A DNA stretch of 64,000 nucleotides from Antedon mediterranea (GCF_964355755.1 NC_092679.1:8682001-8746000), one strand, 5' to 3'; numbered from the stretch's first letter, positions 50,101 to 61,420 are shown. Numbers and translations: made by a program. The notes: a model not told the origin generated them from the sequence alone.

Positions 50101-52502
50101 AGCTATTCTTAGCACATTGGTGATTTTATTTAAACAAATTTTTTCGAAACTCACAAAATGGTCTAAAACGTCTCCAAATGCGATTGCAAGCTATTTTAAG
50201 CACTTTGGTATTTTTGTGTTAACAAGTTTTTCGAAATGCTCAAAATGGTCTAAAACGTTTTTAAACACGATATTAAGCTATTTTGTGCTCTTTGATTTTT
50301 TTTTGTGAAAAGTTTTAGCGAAATGCTCAAAATGGTCTAAAACGATTTCTAATGTGATTTTAAGGACTTTGATGTTTTTATGTTAACTAGTTTTTTCGAA
50401 AATCACAAAATGGTCTAAAACGTCTCCAAATGCGATTTGAAGCTATTTTAAGCACTTAGGTGCTTTTGTGTAACCAAGTTTTTTCGAAAATCACAAAAAG
50501 GTCTAAAATGTCTCCAAATGTGATTTGAAGCTATTTTAAGCACTTTGGTGTTTTTGTGTTAACAAGTTTTTCGAAAATCACAAAATTGTCTAAAACGTCT
50601 CCAAATGCGATTTGAAGCTATTCTGTACACTTTGATGTTTTTATGTTAACAAGTATTTTAGAAAATCACAAAATGGTCTATAATGTCTCTAAATGCGATT
50701 TGAAGCTATTCTAAGCACTTTGGTGTTTTTATGTTAACAAGTTTTTTTCGAAAATCACAAAATGGTCTAAAACGTCTCCAAATGCGATTTGAAGCTATTT
50801 TAAGCACTTTGGTGTTTTTGTGTTAACAAGTTTTTCGAAATGCTCAAAATGGTCTAAAACGTCTCCAAATGCGATTTGAAGCTATTCTAAGCACTTTGGT
50901 GTTTTTATGTTAACAAGTTTTTTCGAAAATCACAAAATGGTCTAAAACGTCTCCAAATGCGGTTTTAAGCTATTCTGTACACTTTGATGTTTTTATGTTA
51001 ACAAGTTTTTTCGAAAATCACAAAATGGTCTAAAACGTTTCCAAATGCGATTTGAAGCTATTCTGTACACTTTGATGTTTTGTGTGAAAATTTTCTGTCG
51101 AAATGCTCAAAATGGTCAAAAACGTTTTTAAATACGATATTAAGCTACTTTGTGCTCTTTGATGTTTTTGTGTGAAATGTTTTATCGAAATGCTCAAAAT
51201 GGTCTAAAACGGTTTCTAATGTGATTTCAAGCACTTTGATGTTTTTGTGTAACCAAGTTTTTCGAAAATCACAAAATTGTCTAAAACGTCTCCAAATGCG
51301 ATTTGAAGCTATTCTGTACACTTTGATGTTTTTATGTTAACAAGTTTTTTCGAAAATCACAAAATGGTCTAAAACGTCTCCAAATGCGATTTGAAGCTAT
51401 TCTGTACACTTTGATGTTTTTATGTTAACTAGTTTTTTCGAAAATCACAAAATGGTCTAAAACGTCTACAAATGCGATTTGAAGCTATTCTGTACACTTT
51501 GATGTTTTTATGTTAACAAGTTTTTTCGAAAATCACAAAATGGTCTAAAACGTTTCCAAATGCGATTTGAAGCTATTCTGTACACTTTGATGTTTTGTGT
51601 GAAAATTTTATGTCGAAATGCTCAAAATGGTCAAAAACGTTTTTAAATACGATATTAAGCTACTTTGTGCTCTTTGATGTTTTTGTGTGAAATGTTTTAT
51701 CGAAATGCTCAAAATGGTCTAAAACGGTTTCTAATGTGATTTCAAGCACTTTGATGTTTTTGTATAACCAAGTTTTTTCGAAAATCACAAAATGGTCTAA
51801 AACGTCTCCAAATGCGATTTGAAGCTATTCTGTACACTTTGATGTTTTTATGTTAACAAGTTTTTTCGAAAATCACAAAATGGTCTAAAACGTCTCCAAA
51901 TGCGATTTGAAGCTATTCTGTACACTTTGATGTTTTTATGTTAACAAGTTTTTTCGAAAATCACAAAATGGTCTAAAACGTTTCCAAATGCGATTTGAAG
52001 CTATTCTGTACACTTTGATGTTTTGTGTGAAAATTTTCTGTCGAAATGCTCAAAATGGTCAAAAACGTTTTTAAATACGATATTAAGCTACTTTGTGCTC
52101 TTTGATGTTTTTGTGTGAAATGTTTTATCGAAATGCTCAAAATGGTCTAAAACGGTTTCTAATGTGATTTCAAGCACTTTGATGTTTTTGTGTAACCAAG
52201 TTTTTCGAAAATCACAAAATTGTCTAAAACGTCTCCAAATGCGATTTGAAGCTATTCTGTACACTTTGATGTTTTTATGTTAACAAGTTTTTCGAAAATC
52301 ACAAAATGGTCTAAAACGTCTCCAAATGCGATTTTAAGCTATTCTAAGCACTTTGGTGTTTTTATGTTAACAAGTTTTTTTGAAAATCACAAAATGGTCT
52401 AAAACGTCTCTAAATGCGATTTGAAGCTTTTCTGTACACTTTGATGTTTTTATGTTAACAACTTTTTTCGAAAATCACAAAATGGTCTAAAATGTCTCCA
52501 AA
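50101..52502 (+). repeat. 2.4-kb segmental copy, offset 11,736-11,737 bp from 38.4-40.8 kb
   Basis: This is the partner of 38,365-40,765. Its right end is the abnormal junction tctccaaa|ttttctgtcg at 52,502, where the B0-like half-monomer begins. Confidence 0.85.
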
Positions 52503-53905
52503 TTTTCTGTCGAAATCCTCAAAATGGTCAAAAACGTTTTTAAATACGATATTAAGCTATTTTGTGCTCTTTGATGTTTTTGTGCGAAAAGTTTTATCGA
52601 AATACTCAAAATGGTCTAAAACGGATTCTAATGTGATTTTAAGCACTTTGATGTTTTTGTGTAACCAAGTTTTTTCGAAAATCACAAAATGGTCTAAAAT
52701 GTCTCCAAATGCGATTTGAAGCTATTCTAAGCACTTTGGTGTTTTTATGGAAACAATTTTTTTCTAAAATCACAAAATGGTCTAAAACGTCTCCAATAGC
52801 AATTTGAAGCTTTTCTGTACACTTTGGTGTTTTTATGTTAACAAGTTTTTTCGAAAATCACAAAATGGTCTAAAACGTCTCCAAATGCGATTTGAAGCTA
52901 TTCTGTACACTTTGATGTTTTTATGTTAACAAGTTTTTTATAAAATCACAAAATGGTCTAAAACGTCTCCAAATGCGATTTGAAGCTATTCTGTACACTT
53001 TGATGTTTTTATGTTAACAAGTTTTTTCGAAAATCACAAAAGGGTCTAAAATGTCTCGAAATGCGATTTGAAGCTATTCTAAGCACTTTGGTGTTTTTAT
53101 GTTAACAAGTTTTTTCGAAAATCACAAAATGGTCTAAAACGTCTCCAAATGCGATTTGAAGCTATTCTAAGCACTTTGGTGTTTTTATGTTAACAAGTTT
53201 TTTCGAAAATCACAAAATGGTCTAAAACGTCTCCAAATGCGATTTGAAGCTATTTTAAGCACTTTGGTGCTTTTGTGTAACCAAGTTTTTTCGAAAATCA
53301 CGAAATGGTCTAAAACGTCTCCAAATGCGATTTGAAGCTATTCTAAGCACTTTGGTGTTTTTATGTTAACAAGTTTTTTCGAAAATCACAAAATGGTCTA
53401 AAACGTCTCCAAATGCGATTTGAAGCTATTCTGTACACTTTGATGTTTTTATGTTAACAAATTTTTTCAAAAATCACCAAATGGTCTAAAACGTCTACAA
53501 ATGCGATTTGAAGCTATTCTGTACACTTTGATGTTTTTATGTTAACAAGTTTTTCGAAATGCTCAAAATGGTCTAAAACGTCTCCAAATGCGATTTGAAG
53601 CTATTCTAAGCACTTTGGTGTTTTTATGGAAACAATTTTTTTCGAAAATCACAAAATGGTCTAAAACGTCTCCAATAGCGATTTGAAGCTTTTCTGTACA
53701 CTTTGGTGTTTTTATGTTAACAAGTTTTTTCGAAAATCACAAAATGGTCTAAAACGTCTCCAAATGCGATTTGAAGCTATTCTGTACACTTTGATGTTTT
53801 TATGTTAACAAGTTTTTTCGAAAATCACAAAATGGTCTAAAACGTCTAGAAATGCGATTTGAAGCTATTCTGTACACTTTGATGTTTTTATGTTAAGTTT
53901 TTTTG
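51325..53905 (+). repeat. 2.58-kb segmental copy, offset 10,096 bp from 61.4-64.0 kb
   Basis: The offset is constant: B monomers 51,593/61,689 and 52,021/62,117, the aberrant tctccaaatttt junction 52,500/62,596, atgttaag 53,890/63,986. Only scattered single-base differences are seen (attttatgtcg/attttatatcg, cgaaatcc/cgaaaacc, aaaattg/aaagttg, cacaaaatgg/cacaaattgg). Confidence 0.9.
52496..52510 (+). other. Microhomology junction fusing two monomers
   Basis: tctccaaa runs directly into ttttctgtcg. Compared with the normal order, about 45 bp (tgcgattt through gtgtgaaaa) are missing, with AAA at both ends of the deleted stretch. The identical junction is at about 62,596, so it predates the 10,096-bp duplication. 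Confidence 0.8.
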
Positions 53906-55926
53906 AAAATCACAAAATGGTCTAAAACGTTTCCAAATGCGATTTGAAGCTATTCTCTACACTTTGATGTTTTGTGTGAAAATTTTCTGTCGAAATGCTC
54001 AAAATGGTCAAAAACGTTTTTAAATACGATATTAAGCTACTTTGTGCTCTTTGATGTTTTTGTCTGAAATGTTTTATCGAAATGCTCAAAATGGTCTAAA
54101 ACGGTTTCTAATGTGATTTCAAGCACTTTGATGTTTTTGTGTTACCAAGTTTTTCGAAAAACACAAAATTGTCTAAAACGTCTCCAAATGCGATTTGAAG
54201 CTATTCTGTACACTTTGATGTTTTTATGTTAACAAGTTTTTCTAAAATCACAAAATGGTCTAAAACGTCTCCAAATGCGATTTTAAGCTATTCTAAGCAC
54301 TTTGGTGTTTTTATGTTAACAAGTTTTTTTGAAAATCACAAAATGGTCTAAAACGTCTTTAAATGCGATATGAAGCTTTTCTAAGCACTTTGGTGTTTTT
54401 ATGGAAACAATTTTTTTCGAAAATCACAAAATGGTCTAAAACGTCTCCAAATGTGATTTGAAGCTATTCTGTACACTTTGATGTTTTTATGCTAACAAGT
54501 TTTTTCGAAAATCACAAAATGGTCTAAAACGTCTACAAATGCGATTTGAAGCTAATCTGTACACTTTGATGTTTTTATGTTAACAAGTTTTTTCGAAAAT
54601 CACAAAATGGTCTAAAACGTTTCCAAATGCGATTTGAAGCTATTCTGTACACTTTGATGTTTTGTGTGAAAATTTTCTGTCGAAATGCTCAAAATGGTCA
54701 AAAACGTTTTTAAATACGATATTAAGCTACTTTGTGCTCTTTGATGTTTTTGTGTGAAATGTTTTATCGAAATGCTCAAAATGGTCTAAAACGGTTTCTA
54801 ATGTGATTTCAAGCACTTTGATGTTTTTGTGTAACCAAGTTTTTCGAAAATCACAAAATTGTCTAAAACGTCTCCAAATGCGATTTGAAGCTATTCTGTA
54901 CACTTTGGTGTTTTTATGTTAACAAGTTTTTTCGAAAATCACAAAATGGTCTAAAACGTCTCCAAATGCGATTTAAAGCTATTTTAAGCACTTTTGTGTT
55001 TTTGTGTAACCAAGTTTTTTCGAAAATCACAAAATGGTCTAAAACGTCTCCAAATGCGATTTGAAGCTATTCTAAGCACTTTGGTGTTTTTATGTTAACA
55101 AGTTTTTTGGAAAATCACAAAATGGTATAAAACGTCTCCAAATGCGATTTGAAGCTATTCTAAGCACTTTGGTGTTTTTATGTTAACAAGTTTTTTAGAA
55201 AATCACAAAATGGTCTAAAACGTCTCCAAATGCGATTTGAAGCTATTCTGTACACTTTGATGTTTTGTGTGAAAATTTTCTGTCGAAATGCTCAAAATGG
55301 TCAAAAACGTTTTTAAATACGATATTAAGCTACTTTGTGCTCTTTGATGTTTTTGTGTGAAATGTTTTATCGAAATGCTCAAAATGGTCTAAAATGGTTT
55401 CTAATGTGATTTCAAGCACTTTGATGTTTTTGTATAACCAAGTTTTTCGAAAATCACAAAATTGTCTAAAACGTCTCCAAATGCGATTTGAAGCTATTCT
55501 GTACACTTTGATGTTTTTATGTTAACAAGTTTTTCGAAAATCACAAAATGGTCTAAAACGTCTCCAAATGCGATTTTAAGCTATTCTAAGCACTTTGGTG
55601 TTTTTATGTTAACAAGTTTTTCGAAAATCACAAAATGGTCTAAAACGTCTCCAAATGCGATTTGAAGCTATTCAGTACACTTTGATGTTTTTATGTTAAC
55701 AAGTTTTTTCGAAAATCAAAAATGGTCTAAAACGTCTACAAATGCGATTTGAAGCTATTCTAAGCACTTTTGTGTTTTTATGTTAACAAGTTTTTTCGAA
55801 AATCACAAAATGGTCTAAAACGTCTGCAAATGCGATTTGAAGCTATTCTTAGCACATTGGTGTTTTTATTTAAACAAATTTTTTCGAAACTCACAAAATG
55901 GTCTAAAACGTCTCCAAATGCGATTT
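53906..55926 (+). repeat. Mixed satellite with three B-C-D cassettes
   Basis: This is satellite only. B monomers lie near 53,970, 54,660 and 55,260. Variants include gctattctctacac, tgtgttaccaag, tctttaaatgcgatatg near 54,360, and a canonical monomer with atgctaacaag near 54,490. No gene or unique sequence was seen. Confidence 0.85.
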
Positions 55927-56100
55927 GAAGCTATTTTAAGCACTTTGGTGTTTTTGTGTTAACAAGTTTTTCGAAATGCTCAAAATGGTCTAAAACGTTT
56001 TTAAACACGATATTAAGCTATTTTGTGCTCTTTGATGTTTTTTTGTGAAAAGTTTTAGCGAAATGCTCAAAATGGTGTAAAACGATTTCTAATGTGATTT
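55927..56100 (+). repeat. B'-C' cassette, last monomers before the inserted element
   Basis: B' (55,927-56,013, 87 bp) keeps the ttttaagcactttggtg start but has cgaaatgctc and ends gtttttaaacacgatat. C' (56,014-56,100, 87 bp) has ctattttgtgctctttg, tttttttgtgaaaag, ttttagcg and cgatttctaatgtgattt. About 15 similar pairs occur in the window, many followed by a 78-bp D' monomer with gttaactag. This copy is interrupted at its C'-D' junction by the transposon remnant. Confidence 0.88.
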
Positions 56101-56103
56101 TAA
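56100..56103. repeat. Left TTAA target-site duplication
   Basis: TTAA is followed by AGACCCC. The flanking satellite reads gatttTTAA-type sequence at the C'-D' boundary. One more T is shared on both sides, so a TTTAA duplication cannot be excluded. Confidence 0.8.
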
Positions 56104-56138
56104 AGACCCCTTCCCTGCAATTTTGGACGTTTTTTGGA
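56104..56138 (+). repeat. Left terminal inverted repeat of the MITE-like element
   Basis: AGACCCCTTCCCT is followed by 10 unmatched bases (gcaattttgg) and then ACGTTTTTTGGA. Against the right end, 11 of 13 and then 11 of 12 bases pair. Confidence 0.75.
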
Positions 56139-56283
56139 AAATAATACATATATATCACTTTAAAAACATTAAACCATGTCATTCCTTGTCTTAAATGTAC
56201 GTTTTATGGTAAATTATGATAAAAAGTGAGAAACAATGCACTACCTAAGTAGCTCGCGGCGATCGACCTCTCGTGGACGGTCT

Positions 56284-56322
56284 TAGGCCTAGCCTAGCTA
56301 GGCTTAGTTTTGTAGGCCTAGC
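56284..56322. repeat. taggcctagc direct repeats with a 14-bp palindrome
   Basis: taggcctagc occurs at 56,284-56,293 and 56,313-56,322. The perfect palindrome agcctagctaggct lies at 56,291-56,304. Just downstream, two cgtacg palindromes lie at 56,339-56,344 and 56,350-56,355. These lie inside the mobile element; their function is unknown. Confidence 0.8.
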
Positions 56323-56567
56323 TGGTAAACATCGATAACGTACGAACATCGTACGCTAGCTATATACCTAGCCTGACGTTGTATAGTTGCTGCATTAATT
56401 GTCTTTCTATTTTTGCCAGACTCCGTTGATACAAATTGGGGAAAACCCGGTATTTTCGCTGAAAAGTTAGGAGTCTTCCATTTGTTTTGGCTTCACGATC
56501 GATCGAAAGTGGGCGAATTACAGGTGAAAAACAAAAATATCAATCCGCCCGCAATGCATTTTGGGAT

Positions 56568-56586
56568 TTATAGCGGGCCGCTATAA
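56568..56586. repeat. 19-bp hairpin-forming inverted repeat inside the element
   Basis: The arms ttatagcgg and ccgctataa are perfectly complementary around a single g. This could be a subterminal protein-binding or foldback sequence of the element, or chance; the sequence does not decide. Confidence 0.75.
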
Positions 56587-56703
56587 TTATTAGAATCGAT
56601 TTATTTTTCACATTTTTAACCGTTTAAAGACGAAAAAAGTTATCGCAATATGACCATATAGTATTATTTTTACATTAAATATAGTTTGTGATCTTAAATT
56701 AGA

Positions 56704-56728
56704 TCTAAAAAACGTAGGGAATGGGGCT
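56704..56728 (-). repeat. Right terminal inverted repeat of the MITE-like element
   Basis: Read on the minus strand it is AGCCCCATTCCCT directly followed by ACGTTTTTTAGA. It lacks the 10-bp spacer of the left end. Confidence 0.75.
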
Positions 56729-56732
56729 TTAA
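56729..56732. repeat. Right TTAA target-site duplication
   Basis: GGGGCT is followed by TTAA and then gcactttgatg, the normal satellite continuation. Confidence 0.8.
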
Positions 56733-56807
56733 GCACTTTGATGTTTTTATGTTAACTAGTTTTTTCGAAAATCACAAAATGGTCTAAAACGTCTCCAAAT
56801 GTAATTT
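56730..56807 (+). repeat. D' monomer (78 bp) resuming after the insertion
   Basis: This is the monomer that normally follows C': taagcactttgatg, T5, atgttaactag, T6, cgaaaatcac. It ends with the variant tgtaattt. With the insertion and one TTAA removed, the C'-D' junction matches uninterrupted copies, for example around 4,520-4,580, 7,530-7,580 and 11,340-11,390. Confidence 0.88.
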
Positions 56808-57586
56808 GAAGCTATTCTAAGCACTTGGGTGTTTTTATGTTAACAGTTTTTTCGAAAATCACAAAATGGTCTAAAACGTTTCCAAATGCGATTTGAAGCT
56901 ATTCTGTACACTTTGATGCTTTTATGGTAACAAGTTTTTTCAAAAATCACAAAATGGTCTAAAATGTCTCCAAATGCGATTTGAAGCTATTCTAAGCACT
57001 TTGGTGTTTTTATGGAAACAATTTTTTTCGAAAATCACAAAATGGTCTAAAACGTCTCCAATAGCAATTTGAAGCTTTTCTGTACACTTTGGTGTTTTTA
57101 TGTTAACAAGTTTTTTCGAAAATCACAAAATGGTCTAAAACGTCTCCCAATGCGATTTGAAGCTATTCTGTACACTTTGATGTTTTTATGTTAACAAGTT
57201 TTTTATAAAATCACAAAATGGTCTAAAACGTCTCCAAATGCGATTTGAAGCTATTCTGTACACTTTGATGTTTTTATGTTAACAAGTTTTTTCGAAAATC
57301 ACAAAATGGTCTAAAACGTCTCCAAATGCGATTTGAAGCTATTTTAAGCACTTTGGTGTTTTTGTGTTCACAAGTTTTTCGAAATGCTCAAAATGGTCTA
57401 AAACGTCTCCAAATGCGATTTGAAGCTATTCTAAGCACTTTGGTGTTTTTATGTTAACTAGTTTTTTCGAAAATCACAAAATGGTCTAAAACGTCTACAA
57501 ATGCGATTTGAAGCTATTCTGTACACTTTGATGTTTTTATGTTAACAAGTTTTTTCGAAAATCACAAAATGGTCTAAAACGTTTCC
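56808..57586 (+). repeat. Satellite after the insertion, partly shared with 48.8-49.2 kb
   Basis: This is canonical and aatagcaattt monomers, collinear with 48.8-49.2 kb at offset 8,189 over the tctcccaatg and T-run-ataaaatc monomers. It contains the variants cacttgggtg, gatgcttttatgg and tgttcacaag. No gene was seen. Confidence 0.82.
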
Positions 57587-59611
57587 AAATGCGATTTGAA
57601 GCTATTCTGTACACTTTGATGTTTTGTGTGAAAATTTTCTGTCGAAATGCTCAAAATGGTCAAAAACGTTTTTAAATACGATATTAAGCTACTTTGTGCT
57701 CTTTGATGTTTTTGTGTGAAATGTTTTATCGAAATGCTCAAAATGGTCTAAAACGGTTTCTAATGTGATTTCAAGCACTTTGATGTTTTTGTATAACCAA
57801 GTTTTTCGAAAATCACAAAATTGTCTAAAACGTCTCCAAATGCAATTTGAAGCTATTCTGTACACTTTGATGTTTTTATGTTAACAAGTTTTTCGAAAAT
57901 CACAAAATGGTCTAAAACGTCTCCAAATGCGATTTTAAGCTATTCTAAGCACTTTGGTGTTTTTATGTTAACAAGTTTTTCGAAAATCACAAAATTGTCT
58001 AAAACGTCTCCAAATGCGATTTGAAGCTATTCTGTACACTTTGATGTTTTTATGTTAACAACTTTTTTCGAAAATCACAAAATGGTCTAAAATGTCTCCA
58101 AAATGCGATTTGAAGTTATTCTAAGCACTTTGGTGTTTTTATCGAAACAATTTTTTTCGAAAATCACAAAATGGTCTAAAACGTCTCCAATAGCGATTTG
58201 AAGCTTTTCTGTACCCTTTGGTGTTTTTATGTTAACAAGTTTTTTCGAAAATCACAAAATGGTCTAAAACGTCTACAAATGCGATTTGAAGCTATTCTAA
58301 GCACTTTTGTGTTTTTATGTTAACAAGTTTTTTCGAAAATCACAAAATGGTCTAAAACGTCTGCAAATGCGATTTGAAGCTATTCTTAGCACATTGGTGT
58401 TTTTATTTAAACAAATTTTTTCGAAACTCACAAAATGGTCTAAAACGTCTCCAAATGCGATTGCAAGCTATTTTAAGCACTTTGGTATTTTTGTGTTAAC
58501 AAGTTTTTCGAAATGCTCAAAATGGTCTAAAACGTTTTTTACACGATATTAAGCTATTTTGTGCTCTTTGATTTTTTTTGTGAAAAGTTTTAGCGAAATG
58601 CTCAAAATGGTCTAAAACGATTTCTAATGTGATTTTAAGGACTTTGATGTTTTTATGTTAACTAGTTTTTTCGAAAATCACAAAATGGTCTAAAACGTCT
58701 CCAAATGCGATTTGAAGCTATTTTAAGCACTTAGGTGCTTTTGTGTAACCAAGTTTTTTCGAAAATCACAAAAAGGTCTAAAATGTCTCCAAATGTGATT
58801 TGAAGCTATTTTAAGCACTTTGGTGTTTTTGTGTTAACAAGTTTTTCGAAAATCACAAAATTGTCTAAAACGTCTCCAAATGCGATTTGAAGCTATTCTG
58901 TACACTTTGATGTTTTTATGTTAACAAGTATTTTAGAAAATCACAAAATGGTCTATAATGTCTCTAAATGCGATTTGAAGCTATTCTAAGCACTTTGGTG
59001 TTTTTATGTTAACAAGTTTTTTCGAAAATCACAAAATGGTCTAAAACGTCTCCAAATGCGATTTGAAGCTATTTTAAGCACTTTGGTGTTTTTGTGTTAA
59101 CAAGTTTTTCGAAATGCTCAAAATGGTCTAAAACGTCTCCAAATGCGATTTGAAGCTATTCTAAGCACTTTGGTGTTTTTATGTTAACAAGTTTTTTCGA
59201 AAATCACAAAATGGTCTAAAACGTCTCCAAATGCGATTTGAAGCTATTCTGTACACTTTGATGTTTTTATGTTAACAAGTTTTTTCGAAAATCACAAAAT
59301 GGTCTAAAACGTTTCCAAATGCGATTTGAAGCTATTCTGTACACTTTGATGTTTTGTGTGAACATTTTCTGTCGAAATGCTCAAAATGGTCAAAAACGTT
59401 TTTAAATACGATATTAAGCTACTTTGTGCTCTTTGATGTTTTTGTGTGAAATGTTTTATCGAAATGCTCAAAATGGTCTAAAACGGTTTCTAATGTGATT
59501 TCAAGCACTTTGATGTTTTTGTGTAACCAAGTTTTTCGAAAATCACAAAATTGTCTAAAACGTCTCCAAATGCGATTTGAAGCTATTCTGTACACTTTGA
59601 TGTTTTTATGT
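57587..59611 (+). repeat. 2.0-kb segmental copy, offset about 20,012 bp from 37.6-39.6 kb
   Basis: This is the partner of 37,575-39,602, placed after the transposon remnant. Local differences include gttttttacacg near 58,540 and atcgaaacaa near 58,142. Its right part is itself duplicated in tandem (690-bp unit). Confidence 0.84.
58838..59527 (+). repeat. 690-bp tandem duplication, copy 1
   Basis: It contains taacaagtattttag, ggtctataatg and a B-C-D cassette; the same order follows exactly 690 bp later. Four to five substitutions separate the copies. Confidence 0.88.
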
Positions 59612-60217
59612 TAACAAGTATTTTAGAAAATCACAAAATGGTCTATAATGTCTCTAAATGCGATTTGAAGCTATTCTAAGCACTTTGGTGTTTTTATGTT
59701 AACAAGTTTTTTCGAAAATCACAAAAGGGTCTAAAACGTCTCCAAATGCGATTTGAAGCTATTTTAAGCACTTTGGTGTTTTTGTGTTAACAAGTTTTTC
59801 GAAATGCTCAAAATGGTCTAAAACGTATCCAAATGCGATTTGAAGCTATTCTAAGCACTTTGGTGTTTTTATGTTAACAAGTTTTTTCGAAAATCACAAA
59901 ATGGTCTAAAACGTCTCCAAATGCGATTTGAAGCTATTCTGTACACTTTGATGTTTTTATGTTAACAAGTTTTTTCGAAAATCACAAAATGGTCTAAAAC
60001 GTTTCCAAATGCGATTTGAAGCTATTCTGTACACTTTGATGTTTTGTGTGAAAATTTTCTGTCGAAATGCTCAAAATGGTCAAAAACGTTTTTAAATACG
60101 ATATTAAGCTACTTTGTGCTCTTTGATGTTTTTGTGTGAAATGTTTTATCGAAATGCTCAAAATGGTCAAAAACGGTTTCTAATGTGATTTCAAGCACTT
60201 TGATGTTTTTGTGTAAC
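59528..60217 (+). repeat. 690-bp tandem duplication, copy 2
   Basis: This is head-to-tail with copy 1. Differences include aaaagggtct, acgtatcc and ggtcaaaaacgg here, and aacattttctg in copy 1. The match extends to about 60,308. Confidence 0.88.
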
Positions 60218-60384
60218 CAAGTTTTTCGAAAATCACAAAATTGTCTAAAACGTCTCCAAATGCGATTTGAAGCTATTCTGTACACTTTGATGTTTTTATG
60301 TTAACAAGTTTTTTCGAAAATCACAAAATGGTCTAAAACGTCTCCAAATGCGATTTGAAGCTATTCTGTACACTTTGATGTTTT

Positions 60385-61420
60385 TATGTTAACAAGTTTT
60401 TTTGAAAATCACAAAATGTTCTAAAACGTCTCTAAATGCGATTTGAAGCTTTTCTGTACACTTTGATGTTTTTATGTTAACAACTTTTTTCGAAAATCAC
60501 AAAATGGTCTAAAATGTCTCCAAATGCGATTTGAAGCTATTCTAAGCACTTTGGTGTTTTTATGGAAACAATTTTTTTCGAAAATCACAAAATGGTCTAA
60601 AACGTCTACAATAGCGATTTGAAGCTTTTCTGTACACTTTGGTGTTTTTATGTTAACAAGTTTTTTCGAAAATCACAAAATGGTCTAAAACGTCTCCAAA
60701 TGCGATTTGAAGCTATTTTAAGCACTTTGGTGTTTTTATCTTAACAAGTTTTTTAGAAAATCACAAAATGGTCTAAAACGTCTCCAAATGCGATTTGAAG
60801 CTATTCTAAGCACTTTGGTGTTTTTATGTTAACAAGTTTTTTCAAAAATCACAAAACGGTCTAAAACGTCTCCAAATGCGATTTGAAGCTATTCTGTACA
60901 CTTTGATGTTTTTATGTTAACAAGTTTTTTCAAAAATCACAAAATGGTCTAAAACGTTTCCAAAAGGGATTTGAAGCTATTCAAATAGCATTTGATGTTT
61001 TGTGTGAAAATTTTCTGTCGAAATGCTCAAAATGGTCAAAAACGTTTTTAAATACGATATTAAGCTACTTTGTGCTCTTTGATGTTTTTGTGTGAAAAGT
61101 TTTATCGAAATGCTCAAAATGGTCTAAAACGGTTGCTAATGTGATTTCAAGCACTTTGATGTTTTTGTGTAACCAAGTTTTTCGAAAATCACAAAATTGT
61201 CTAAAACGTCTCCAAATGCGATTTGAAGCTATTCTGTACACTTTGATGTTTTTATGTTAACAAGTTTTTTCGAAAATCACAAAAGAGTCTAAAATATCTC
61301 GAAATGCGATTTGAAGCTAATCTTAGCACATTGGTGTTTTTATGTTAACAAGTTTTTTCGAAAATCACAAAATGGTCTAAAACGACTCCAAATGCGATTT
61401 GAAGCTATTCTGTATACTTT
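60385..61420 (+). repeat. Satellite block matching 25.8-26.9 kb, minus one monomer
   Basis: The offset is 34,552 until 61,313 and 34,465 afterwards. The 87-bp difference equals the monomer 26,761-26,847, which is absent here. It carries the hairpin monomer at 60,976 and caaaagggattt near 60,961. Confidence 0.83.

Larger units (their letters stand above)
1..56103 (+). repeat. 88-bp satellite array, left part (continues beyond window start)
   Basis: The sequence is an unbroken head-to-tail series of monomers of about 88 bp, each beginning at gaagct and ending at gcgattt, all in one orientation. Recurring blocks are a T5 run, gttaac, a T5-T8 run, ttcgaaaatcac, aaaatggtctaaaacg and tctccaaatgcgattt. 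The spacing was checked directly: ctattc occurs at 781 and again at 869. No unique sequence interrupts it before 56,104, and it starts in mid-monomer, so the array extends further left. Most variation is point change, T-run length change, and small deletions that are shared between distant copies. I see no gene, RNA gene or regulatory unit in it. Satellites of this kind are usually heterochromatic; a role in the centromere or elsewhere cannot be read from sequence alone. Confidence 0.99.
56104..56728. mobile_element. 625-bp non-autonomous DNA transposon remnant (MITE-like), TTAA target
   Basis: This is the only non-satellite sequence in the window. It is flanked by TTAA at 56,100-56,103 and 56,729-56,732. 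Removing the element and one TTAA restores an intact C'-D' satellite junction found elsewhere. The ends form an imperfect inverted repeat: AGACCCCTTCCCT on the left against AGCCCCATTCCCT read inward from the right, then ACGTTTTTT on both sides after 10 extra bases on the left. I found no open frame of useful length, so no transposase is encoded. TTAA duplications are known for the piggyBac and Kolobok superfamilies. The AG start, rather than CCC, makes me lean slightly to Kolobok, but this is inference. The interior is richer in G/C and CpG than the satellite. Orientation cannot be assigned. Confidence 0.82.

Noticed and set aside
52492-52719. Open frame of 75 codons, repeated at 62,588-62,815
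   Set aside because: It spans the microhomology junction and B0/C0-like monomers. Both copies exist because of the 10,096-bp duplication. It is low-complexity satellite translation only.
56146-56156. TATA-like promoter (catatatatc) in the element
   Set aside because: It is an AT-rich stretch with no open frame or other promoter signal beside it. Chance is enough to explain it.
56104-56728. A solo LTR or retrotransposon fragment
   Set aside because: There is no TG...CA terminus, no poly-A tail, and the duplication is TTAA with inverted terminal repeats, which fits a cut-and-paste DNA element.
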